Assembly: GCA_965221855.1 (NCBI GenBank)
Contig: CBDCSV010000006.1
Location: 496,001-560,000 of the forward strand
DNA: 64,000 nt
Reading direction: 5' to 3'
DNA from: JAJDXO01 sp965221855
GTDB taxonomy: Bacteria > Pseudomonadota > Alphaproteobacteria > Rhodospirillales > UBA2165
Position numbers and translations under genes: made by a program. The notes under the pieces were generated by a model that worked only from the letters and a program-made list of their open reading frames with translations, made no database searches and was not told the origin of the DNA. Below, in pieces: positions 25,596 through 34,243 of this stretch. Position 1 is the stretch's first letter, and every line of letters begins with the position of its first letter.

Positions 25596-26015
25596 ATGGC
25601 TGACGGATATGCAGGCGACGTTGCGCCCCGGGACGCGTGGGACTGGCTCGAGGACGATGCCGATACGGTGCTGGTGGACTGCCGCACCGCGGCCGAGTGG
25701 AACTATGTGGGCCTCCCCGACCTCACCGGGCTGGGCAAGGAGACCCTCACCGTCGAGTGGGTGGATTTCCCGGCCAACGAGCGCAACCCGAACTTCGTCG
25801 ATCAGGTCAAGGCGGCGGGGATCGGCCCCGATCAGCGGGTGCTGTTCCTCTGCCGCTCGGGCGTGCGCTCCATCGGCGCCGCCAAGGCGCTGACCGAGGC
25901 CGGGTATGGCCGGGCCTACAACGTTTTGGAGGGCTTCGAGGGCGACAAGGACGATGCCGGCCACCGGGCGACGGTGGGCGGCTGGAAAGTCGCCAGGCTT
26001 CCGTGGAAGCAATAG
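25596..26015 (+). CDS. Rhodanese-domain sulfurtransferase
   Basis: A single rhodanese domain of 139 aa. The domain opens with VLVDCRTAAEWNYVGLPDL and has the active-site cysteine in LFLCRSGVRSIGAA. Located 10 nt after metZ in the same orientation, so it should share the SAM-II control. A role in carrying persulfide sulfur to the sulfhydrylase step fits but is inferred. Confidence 0.88.
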   Translation: MADGYAGDVAPRDAWDWLEDDADTVLVDCRTAAEWNYVGLPDLTGLGKETLTVEWVDFPANERNPNFVDQVKAAGIGPDQRVLFLCRSGVRSIGAAKALTEAGYGRAYNVLEGFEGDKDDAGHRATVGGWKVARLPWKQ

Positions 26016-26101
26016 GCGGCAAAACCCCTTGGCGGGGGTTCGCTTGAGGGTGTAATACCGGCCACATGATCCTATTCCCCGTGGCCCCGTAAACGTCTCC
26101 C

Positions 26102-26854
26102 ATGGCCGATCAATCCAGTTCCGGGACCGCCGCCCTGTCCGTGGTGGTGCCGGTGCATAACGAAGCCGACAATATCGAGCCCCTGGTGAGCGAGATCGCC
26201 GGGGCGCTCGGCGGCAGGCTCGCCTACGAGATCGTCTATGTGGATGACGGGTCCACCGACGGCACCTGGGCGGCGCTGGAAGGCGCCGCCGCCGGCCGGC
26301 CCGAACTCCGCGCCGTGCGCCATGCCGCGCGGTCGGGGCAGAGCTCGGCCATCATCACCGGCGTCCGCCAGGCCAGATCTTCGGTCATCGCCACCCTCGA
26401 CGGAGATGGGCAGAACGACCCGGCCGATATCCCGAAGCTTCTGTCCGTTTACGACGGCCGCGACGCGGGCGGCAAGCTCATGGTCTGCGGCAACCGGGCG
26501 AGCCGCAAGGATACGGGCCGGCGGCGGTTCGCCTCCCGCATCGCCAACACCGTCCGGGGCGGGCTGCTCCGGGACAGGACCCCGGATACGGGCTGCGGGC
26601 TCAAGGTCTTCGCCCGGGACGATTTCCTGGGCTTTCCCGCTTTCGATCATCTGCACCGCTTCATGCCGGCCCTGATGATCCGCGCCGGCGGGGCGGTGAC
26701 GTCCGTGGATGTGGGGCACCGGCCGCGGCGGCGGGGGACTTCCAAATACGGGGTGTGGGACCGGCTGTGGGTGGGGATCGTCGATCTCGCCGGTCTGCTG
26801 TGGCTGATCCGGCGGCCGACCCGCCACCATATCGACCGGCGCATCGGCGGCTGA
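26102..26854 (+). CDS. Family 2 glycosyltransferase (polyprenyl-phosphate sugar transferase type)
   Basis: A 250-aa GT-A enzyme. LSVVVPVHNEADNIEPLV opens the fold, VDDGSTDGTW and LDGDGQNDP are the nucleotide-sugar and metal motifs, and RTPDTGCGLKVFARD is typical of DPM1-like enzymes. No membrane helices beyond a hydrophobic patch near residue 225. It likely loads a sugar on undecaprenyl phosphate, with the next gene, a membrane protein, only 2 nt away. Confidence 0.85.
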   Translation: MADQSSSGTAALSVVVPVHNEADNIEPLVSEIAGALGGRLAYEIVYVDDGSTDGTWAALEGAAAGRPELRAVRHAARSGQSSAIITGVRQARSSVIATLDGDGQNDPADIPKLLSVYDGRDAGGKLMVCGNRASRKDTGRRRFASRIANTVRGGLLRDRTPDTGCGLKVFARDDFLGFPAFDHLHRFMPALMIRAGGAVTSVDVGHRPRRRGTSKYGVWDRLWVGIVDLAGLLWLIRRPTRHHIDRRIGG

Positions 26855-26856
26855 GC

Positions 26857-27576
26857 ATGCTGAACCCCAAATTCGTCGTCCGCGGCCTCGCCGTCATCGT
26901 CGCCCTGGTGCTGCTGGGCATGGGCCTGCGCGTTCTCGGCATCGATCAGGAATCCGGCGCCGAGCTGATCGACAGGTGGGTCCGGGACCGGGGCCTCACC
27001 GGCGAGGCGCTGTTCGTCCTGGCCGCCGGCCTGGCGACGGCCTTTGCACTCCCCCGGCAGTTGGTGGCGTTCCTGGGCGGCTACGCCTTCGGCCTGGCCG
27101 CGGGAACGCTGCTCGCCCTCGCCGGCGCCGCGCTGGGCTGTGCGCTGACCTTCATGTTCGCCCGCTGGGTGGCCCGGGATTGGGTGTCCCGGCACCTGCC
27201 CGCGCGCATCCGGAAGGCCGACGCCTTCTTTCTCGAACACACGTTTTCCATGACCCTGCTGATCCGGCTGCTGCCCGCCGGCAGCAACTTCCTGACCAAT
27301 CTGGCGGCCGGCGTGTCGAGCGCCAGGTTTCCCTTGTTCCTGGCCGGCTCGGCCATCGGCTACATCCCGCAGATGGTGGTGTTCGCGCTCCTGGGCAGCG
27401 GCATCAATCTCGATCCGGCATTGCGGATTTCCGCCAGCGTCGTGCTGTTCTTCGTTTCCGCCGGGCTCGGGATTTATCTCTTCCGGCGGTTCCGGCACGG
27501 CCGCACCTTCGACCGCGCCGTCGACGAAGCGGTCGAGGCCGACGAGACCCGGGCCGGGGACAAACCGGCGGCGTAG
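26857..27576 (+). CDS. TVP38/TMEM64-family (VTT/DedA-like) membrane protein
   Basis: A 239-aa integral membrane protein. The VTT core contains FALPRQLVAFLGGYAFGLAAG, then RLLPAGSNFLTNLAAGVSS and GYIPQMVVFALLGSG. About five membrane segments are likely, with a charged C-terminal tail. Members of the DedA/VTT superfamily flip lipids, including polyprenyl phosphate (known for relatives), which would fit its pairing with the glycosyltransferase. Start ATG 26857 follows the previous stop by 2 nt. Confidence 0.85.
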   Translation: MLNPKFVVRGLAVIVALVLLGMGLRVLGIDQESGAELIDRWVRDRGLTGEALFVLAAGLATAFALPRQLVAFLGGYAFGLAAGTLLALAGAALGCALTFMFARWVARDWVSRHLPARIRKADAFFLEHTFSMTLLIRLLPAGSNFLTNLAAGVSSARFPLFLAGSAIGYIPQMVVFALLGSGINLDPALRISASVVLFFVSAGLGIYLFRRFRHGRTFDRAVDEAVEADETRAGDKPAA

Positions 27577-27603
27577 CTGGTGCGGGCTCCGGGCCGCGCC
27601 CCC

Positions 27604-27873
27604 TCAATGCAAATACATTGAACTGTCGATGATTCTGTATTCGGCCGGTTTGACCAGTTCCCTGGAGGCGATCTTCACGGAGTGGAGTTTGCCGTCCAGG
27701 CTTTCCTGCCAGTATTTCAGGAATTTGCGGACGGCCGGGAAATTGGGCGCCCGGTCCATGGTCTGCCAGATGAAGGTCTGCAGCAGTTCCGGATGGTCCG
27801 GCAGGTGGTAAAGGATTTCGGCGGTGGTCAGGCGGTAGCCGTTCAATTGTTTCTCGAAATCGCGATGTCTCAT
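27604..27873 (-). CDS. Usg-family protein
   Basis: An 89-aa protein from ATG 27873 (MRHRDFEKQLNGYRLTTAEI), with GGAGA 6 nt upstream; a longer reading to 27894 lacks such a site. The sequence LYHLPDHPELLQTFIWQ is the conserved block of the alphaproteobacterial Usg family, whose function is not known to me. Convergent with the TVP38-like gene. Confidence 0.85.
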   Translation of the reverse strand: MRHRDFEKQLNGYRLTTAEILYHLPDHPELLQTFIWQTMDRAPNFPAVRKFLKYWQESLDGKLHSVKIASRELVKPAEYRIIDSSMYLH

Positions 27874-28146
27874 GATTTTCTCCGTCACAAGCACGCCACG
27901 ACGGAAGTGTGGAGCGGTTCGGCGATCCGAATCAACAAAAAATGTTTTAAATCAGAGGGTTGGCACCGATCCCGGGAGAGTGCTGCCAATCCGCGCCGCG
28001 GGCATCCAGGATTTTTCACCACAGAGACACCGAGTTCACTGAGGAGGAACGGTTTACTCCTCCTATCTCACCGTCTCACCGTCTCCGTGGTTCAAATATT
28101 GGAAATTCCCCCATCCCATCGTGTTCCCTCTCCCCCAACTCTAAAT

Positions 28147-28192
28147 CCCCTCTCCCCCTTCTTCAGGGGGAGAGGGTCAGGGTGAGGGGGTC
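28147..28192. repeat. C/G-rich palindromic intergenic repeat, copy A
   Basis: CCCTCTCCCCCT pairs with AGGGGGAGAGGG across a TCTTC loop, followed by an AGGGTGAGGGGGTC tail. The same hairpin and tail recur at 54272-54318. Confidence 0.75.
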
Positions 28193-28229
28193 TTATAAAA
28201 ATGAGTGAGGGGGGGGTAAGCGATTCGGT

Positions 28230-28262
28230 CCCCCTCACCCAGCTTCGGCTAAGCTCGGCTGC
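28230..28262. repeat. Second intergenic repeat type, copy A
   Basis: CCCCCTCACCCAGCTTCGGC and the following TAAGCTCGGCT recur with two changes at about 54150-54181. The two repeat types travel together. Confidence 0.65.
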
Positions 28263-28568
28263 CGCCTCGCCAAGCCTCCGCATCCCTCTTGTATGGACGC
28301 CTCCCGGGACGCAAGGACCGATTTCGGTGTGACGGGCAGGCAGATTGCAGCTTTGTATCCGGCCTGTTGATGCGGGACCTGGTGCCCGCTGGCCCTGATG
28401 GAATCTGCCGATCCGCGCCTCATTTCCCCCACGGGCTTCTCGCCCCTCGAGGGATTCAGGCTTGGCGGATCGCGGTCCGACCTGTTTGCCATCACTCCGT
28501 TTCGTGCCTTGCGCAACCTCTCAGCGGCCACCTCCTCTATCGGTTCGCCGTTCCATCGTCCGCCGCGG

Positions 28569-29594
28569 CTATGCCGGCCGGCCGACGTAGTTCGCCTGGT
28601 ACGTCCGGTCGTGGGCCAGCAGGGCCCAGATCGTGCGTGCCGTCTTGTTGGCCAGCGCGACGGTGGCGACGTTCATCGGCCGCCGCTCGGCGAGGCGCAC
28701 CGCCCATTCGGGCGGCGCCTTGCTGTTGGTGAGCACGGCGCGCGCGCCGTGGATCAGCAGGGTTCGCAAATACCGGTCGCCGCGCTTGGAGATGCCGAGC
28801 ATGCGAACCCGGCCGCCGGTACCGTCGTGGCGCGGCACCAGGCCGAGCCAGGCGGCGAACTCCCGGCCCGACCGGAACGCCGCCGGATCGCCCATCGCGG
28901 CGACGACGGCGGTCGCGGTCAGCACGCCCACGCCGGGAATCTCGGCGATCCGTCTGCTGTCGGCATTGCCGCGGTGCCACACCCCGATGCGCCGCTCGAT
29001 CTCGCCGATCTCTTCATCGAGCCGGCCGATCCGCGCCCACTGCTCGCGAAGCGTGTCGATCACCATCGCCGGCAGCCGCTCCGAGACCCGCGCGAGGGCG
29101 CCGGGCATCGCCTGTCTCATCCCGGCCCGGCCCCGCGGCATCACCTCGCCATATTCCATCAGCAGGCCGCGCAGCCCGTTGGTCTGAGCCGTGCGGAACT
29201 TCACCAACTGCTGGCGCATCCGGTGAAGCGCCAGGACCGCCTGCTGTTCCTCGCTCTTCACCGCAACGGTCTTGATGCCCGGCATCCGCGCCGCCGTCCA
29301 GATCGCCCGCGCGTCGTGCGCGTCGTTCTTGTTGCCGATGACAAAGGGACGCACCGCCTTGGCCGGCAACAGCCGCGGCTCGTGGCCGAGCTCCCCAAGC
29401 CGGCGCGCCCAGTGCTGCGAGCCGCCGCAGGCCTCCATCGCGACCAAGCAGGGCGCGCGGTTGGCGAAGTGTTCGAGGAACTTCGCCCGGCTCAGCTTCA
29501 GATCCATGACCTCGCCCGTCTCCATATCAATCCAGTACAACTGGAACACACGTTTCGCCGTATCCACGCCCACGACAGTTCTGTTAGTCTTCAT
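28569..29594 (-). CDS. IS110-family transposase (DEDD recombinase)
   Basis: A 341-aa protein from ATG 29594 (MKTNRTVVGVDTAKRVF). The RuvC-like DEDD domain has GVDTAK, VAMEACGGSQHWAR and KNDAHDARAI; the C-terminal Tnp20 domain has IPGVGVLTATAVVAAMGD, FAAWLGLVPR and the catalytic serine region (SKRGDRYLRTLL). The frame is intact. IS110 elements have no usual inverted ends, and I could not fix the boundaries. A structured leader lies directly upstream. Confidence 0.93.
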   Translation of the reverse strand: MKTNRTVVGVDTAKRVFQLYWIDMETGEVMDLKLSRAKFLEHFANRAPCLVAMEACGGSQHWARRLGELGHEPRLLPAKAVRPFVIGNKNDAHDARAIWTAARMPGIKTVAVKSEEQQAVLALHRMRQQLVKFRTAQTNGLRGLLMEYGEVMPRGRAGMRQAMPGALARVSERLPAMVIDTLREQWARIGRLDEEIGEIERRIGVWHRGNADSRRIAEIPGVGVLTATAVVAAMGDPAAFRSGREFAAWLGLVPRHDGTGGRVRMLGISKRGDRYLRTLLIHGARAVLTNSKAPPEWAVRLAERRPMNVATVALANKTARTIWALLAHDRTYQANYVGRPA

Positions 29595-29597
29595 CTC

Positions 29598-29671
29598 GGA
29601 CCCTCCGGTTTGCCTGTGAAGAGCTTGCTCTTCCCCATTGGTACTTTGATGCCGTCGGCCCGTGAGGGTCC
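29598..29671 (-). ncRNA. Candidate IS110 bridge RNA segment in the transposase leader
   Basis: On the minus strand the leader is closed by GGACCCTC and GAGGGTCC (29671-29664 and 29605-29598), with an inner hairpin AAGAGCAAGCTCTT (29632-29619). IS110 elements encode a bridge RNA in the non-coding end (known). Position and structure fit; the RNA may extend further upstream toward 29760. Guide loops are not assigned. Confidence 0.45.
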
Positions 29672-29926
29672 ACCCCTTCCGTCGGACTTCCAGCAGCAGC
29701 AGGTGGGAGGCGTCCATCCCATTTCCCCAAAGGGGGCGAGGGAACGGCTTTGTGGGTGGAAGGTTAGGGGGGGGGGACTGGCAATCGGGCGGCCGATCGC
29801 ACATATTGATGAGGGAGCATGGTTCGCGGGTCTCGCCCCATGATTTCGCCATATGAATTTCCTTGGGGTTCCCGCGCGCAAAAATGCGCTCAAAAGCGCC
29901 GAATTGGAATTTAACCAAGTCATCAA

Positions 29927-29956
29927 ATGTCCATTAATGTCCATGAACGTCCATTA
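29927..29956 (+). repeat. Three 10-bp direct repeats
   Basis: ATGTCCATTA, ATGTCCATGA and ACGTCCATTA in tandem. No associated gene. Confidence 0.7.
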
Positions 29957-30007
29957 CAGCCCGCGCGATCGGGCCTGATTCGAAATTTCTGTTGGAAATA
30001 TATTCCA

Positions 30008-30021
30008 CCCCCCCCCCCCCC
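30008..30021 (+). repeat. Homopolymer of 14 C
   Basis: Intergenic C tract about 190 bp upstream of the groES promoter; not inside a recognised gene. Confidence 0.8.
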
Positions 30022-30208
30022 TTCAAGAAACGAGGGAACGCGGAAACTCCCCCTCATCCGGCCCACCGGACCGGCCTTCAGTCGGCCGAAGCCGACTTTC
30101 GGACGGCGTAGGCCGGCTTCGCTGGCCGGAGGACGGGCACGGCTATGGCTTCGCAAGCTCGCCGAGCTTTCGCATCCATATAATTTAAAAAAAAATGCCG
30201 GCAGGGTC

Positions 30209-30236
30209 TTGACGATTGAAAACGTTGGACTAAATT
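30209..30236 (+). promoter_or_regulatory. groESL promoter
   Basis: TTGACG (30209-30214), 16 bp, TAAATT (30231-30236), placed directly before the CIRCE operator. Confidence 0.6.
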
Positions 30237-30238
30237 CC

Positions 30239-30265
30239 CTAGCAGTCCGAGGCCGAGAGTGCTAA
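30239..30265 (+). promoter_or_regulatory. CIRCE operator (HrcA site)
   Basis: CTAGCAGTC, 9 bp, GAGTGCTAA. The right arm equals the consensus; the left arm differs at two of nine positions (consensus TTAGCACTC). HrcA represses groESL through this element in Alphaproteobacteria. Confidence 0.88.
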
Positions 30266-30301
30266 TTCGGCGTGGATTTCAGTGGAAAATGGAGGAATAC
30301 A

Positions 30302-30616
30302 ATGGGCTTTCAGCCATTGCATGACCGGATTTTGGTCCGGCGTCTCGAAGAAGACGAAAAAACCGCGGGGGGAATAATCATTCCCGATACCGCAAAGGAG
30401 AAGCCCTCCGAGGGTGAGATCGTGGCCGCCGGTTCCGGGGCCAAGGCCGAAGACGGCAAGACCACGCCCCTGGATGTGAAGGTGGGCGACCGGGTCCTGT
30501 TCTCGAAGTACGGCGGGACCGAAGTGAACATCGATGGCGAGGAACTGCTCATCATGCGTGAGAGCGACGTTCTCGGCATCCTGACAACCAAGGCCAAGGC
30601 CAAGAAGGCCGCTTAA
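30302..30616 (+). CDS. groES: Co-chaperonin GroES
   Basis: A 104-aa chaperonin lid protein. It begins MGFQPLHDRILVRRLEEDEKTAGGI-like, with the mobile loop EDEKTAGGIIIPDTAKEKP and the core GDRVLFSKYGGTEV. GGAGG lies upstream of ATG 30302. It forms an operon with groEL 31 bp downstream, under CIRCE control. The lysine/alanine-rich tail is common in the group. Confidence 0.97.
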   Translation: MGFQPLHDRILVRRLEEDEKTAGGIIIPDTAKEKPSEGEIVAAGSGAKAEDGKTTPLDVKVGDRVLFSKYGGTEVNIDGEELLIMRESDVLGILTTKAKAKKAA

Positions 30617-30647
30617 GCGCCAATCTGTTTCAAGGAGATCATGAAAA

Positions 30648-32288
<1,641 letters not shown>

Positions 32289-32310
32289 GCCGCCCGACCG
32301 TTACGAAGAG

Positions 32311-32342
32311 GGGCCGCATCCTTTGGATGCGGCCCTTTTTTG
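32311..32342 (+). terminator. groESL terminator
   Basis: GGGCCGCATCC, TTT loop, GGATGCGGCCC, then a run of T. An 11-bp perfect stem. Confidence 0.95.
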
Positions 32343-32398
32343 CGCCGCCGCCACGGAGATTCGATTGGCGAACGAATCCGGGCTTGCTACAAGGCGCC

Positions 32399-34243
32399 AT
32401 GTCCCAGTTCCTCTCCTACTTCCATGGCGGCCTGCCCCAATTGGCGGGGTTGTTTTCGGCATCCTTGGTTTGGCTCGGCCTAGCCGCCATCGGACGCGTT
32501 GTCGCGCCCAAGGGGTTGTCGGCGGCCGCGCCGGTATTCGGATGGGGCGTGGTGAATGCGGTCTTCACGCTGTTTGGGGTCTGGACGGGAATCTCTTTCG
32601 CCATTCTGGCCGCCGTTCTGGCGGCTTTGGCTGTAGGCTGTTCCGTCGTCTTGCTTCGGCGCGAGGGGATTGCCCCGCTGCGGGTGCCGGCAATGCTGGG
32701 GGCGCTTGCTCTGCCGCTGCTCATCCTGGTATCCGCGATGGGCGCGTCGCAATGGGACGAGTTTTCTCATTGGCTGCCGAGCGCCAAATTCCTGTTGTTT
32801 CATGATGGATTTCCGGGAATCGATGCCGCGGAGACCGGCGCCAGTTTTCCCGCCTATCCATACGGATGGCCGCTGCTGATCTTCCTCGGCGCCATGCTTG
32901 CCGGGCCGGCGATCGAAAATGTCGGACCCCTGCTCAACCTGATGATGCTTCTCGGCTTCGGCGTGGTGATTTTGGACGCCGTCCGGCGCACGGTGCCGGA
33001 AATTTCCGGAGCTGCATTCGGTTGGCCCGCCGTCGCCCTCGCGGCGCTGGCCGTTACCGTCCTCAATCCAACCTTTGTGCAGAAGCTCGTCCTGACCTCA
33101 TATTCGGAGACTTCGACCATGGTGTCCGTTGGCGTTGCCGGTGTGCTTGCCTGGATGCTGCTGAATCAGCTCGCCGACCGGGAACGGGCCGATGGCACGC
33201 TGGTATGGCAGTGGGCACTGGCGCTCATCGTCCTGGTGAACACCCGGGCCACGAACATCATCTTTTTCGCGATTTTCGTGCTGGCATGGTTGCTCGTCTC
33301 AGGGCGAGACAGGAAGATTGCCTTCCCTCGCGCGGTGATGGTTCTCGTGGCGGCCGCGGTACCGGCGGTGATCGTCTACGGGTCCTGGCGAATCCACGTC
33401 GCGACGGGACTGCCCGGCGCGGAGCTGACAATCCGGCCGGTCGAAACCTGGTTCGTTGGCCTTATTCCCGACATCCTTGCCCGCATGGCGCTTGTCGCGT
33501 CGAAGAAGGCCGTCTTTTTCGCTCTGATGCTGATCGTCCTTGGTTTCGGCATTCGGGGCATCATTCGTTGCCGCACCGAATTGGACCGCTTCGCCGTAAT
33601 CGCGAGCGGTGTCTTCCTGGGTTTCAACGTGTTTCTGTTGTTCGCCTATGTCGCATCCTTTGGGGAGTCGGACGCGCTGCGGGCGGCATCCTATTGGCGG
33701 TACAACACCCATACGGGTCTGATCGGGCTGGTCTTTCTGTCGATGGCCGTTTCAATTCTCTGGCACAGGTTGAATCCGGCGCCGGTCCTTGGTCTATGGC
33801 TGAAACGATTGTCCATAGTGCTGATCCTTGCCTTGCCTGTTGCGTTCGCACAAAAGATCAGGTTCGATCTTGAACCGCCGAAACCGCATTTCCGGGCGGT
33901 CGCCGCGGCGTTGGCGGACACCATTCCCGACGGCGGGCGCTATTTCGTCCTGGACCCGCTCGGTTCGGGGGAATCGCATGTCATTACCCGTTTCAGCCTC
34001 TGGCCCGCCCGGCAGTCCGTTGGCTATCTCGCGGCTTATCACAGGATTTCCGAAGATACGTTGACCCGGTGGTCGCTAAGCCAGCCGCGGATAGCCCACA
34101 TTGTCCTGCATTCGGTAACCGACGAAGTACGGCGCTTCTTCGATCTCGAGCTGGCCGGCGACCGGTCGTACCTGCTTTCCCGCAGGGGGACGGATTGGCG
34201 GATCGATGCCGAGTGGCCTTATCCGCCGGGGCACAGGTTTTAG
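32399..34243 (+). CDS. Large polytopic membrane protein, glycosyltransferase-C-like
   Basis: A 614-aa product from ATG 32399. About 11-13 hydrophobic helices span residues 10-500, then a soluble C-terminal domain of roughly 110 residues (FRAVAAALADTIPDGGRYFV onward). A loop after the third or fourth helix holds SQWDEFSHWLPSAKFL, with an Asp-Glu pair resembling the acidic loop of GT-C sugar transferases. I infer a cell-envelope sugar transferase or polymerase-like protein; no named family is certain. Its stop overlaps the convergent helicase gene by 4 nt. Confidence 0.6.
   Translation: MSQFLSYFHGGLPQLAGLFSASLVWLGLAAIGRVVAPKGLSAAAPVFGWGVVNAVFTLFGVWTGISFAILAAVLAALAVGCSVVLLRREGIAPLRVPAMLGALALPLLILVSAMGASQWDEFSHWLPSAKFLLFHDGFPGIDAAETGASFPAYPYGWPLLIFLGAMLAGPAIENVGPLLNLMMLLGFGVVILDAVRRTVPEISGAAFGWPAVALAALAVTVLNPTFVQKLVLTSYSETSTMVSVGVAGVLAWMLLNQLADRERADGTLVWQWALALIVLVNTRATNIIFFAIFVLAWLLVSGRDRKIAFPRAVMVLVAAAVPAVIVYGSWRIHVATGLPGAELTIRPVETWFVGLIPDILARMALVASKKAVFFALMLIVLGFGIRGIIRCRTELDRFAVIASGVFLGFNVFLLFAYVASFGESDALRAASYWRYNTHTGLIGLVFLSMAVSILWHRLNPAPVLGLWLKRLSIVLILALPVAFAQKIRFDLEPPKPHFRAVAAALADTIPDGGRYFVLDPLGSGESHVITRFSLWPARQSVGYLAAYHRISEDTLTRWSLSQPRIAHIVLHSVTDEVRRFFDLELAGDRSYLLSRRGTDWRIDAEWPYPPGHRF

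Larger units (their letters stand above)
27895..28568. other. Repeat-rich intergenic region
   Basis: No gene. It holds a decayed CACAGAGACACCGAGTTCAC-type repeat (about 28018-28050), a long C/G-rich hairpin repeat, an 8-G run near 28207 and a CCCAGCTTCGGCTAAGCTCG-type repeat. The right end runs into the IS110 element. Confidence 0.5.
29672..30200. other. Non-coding stretch between IS110 leader and groESL promoter
   Basis: Holds a 10-G run (29767-29776), three 10-bp repeats, a 14-C run and an imperfect GC-rich palindrome at about 30068-30120. No gene seen. Confidence 0.45.

Noticed and set aside
28398..29843. A 481-codon plus-strand frame over IS110
   Set aside because: Antisense of the transposase, which carries all family motifs.
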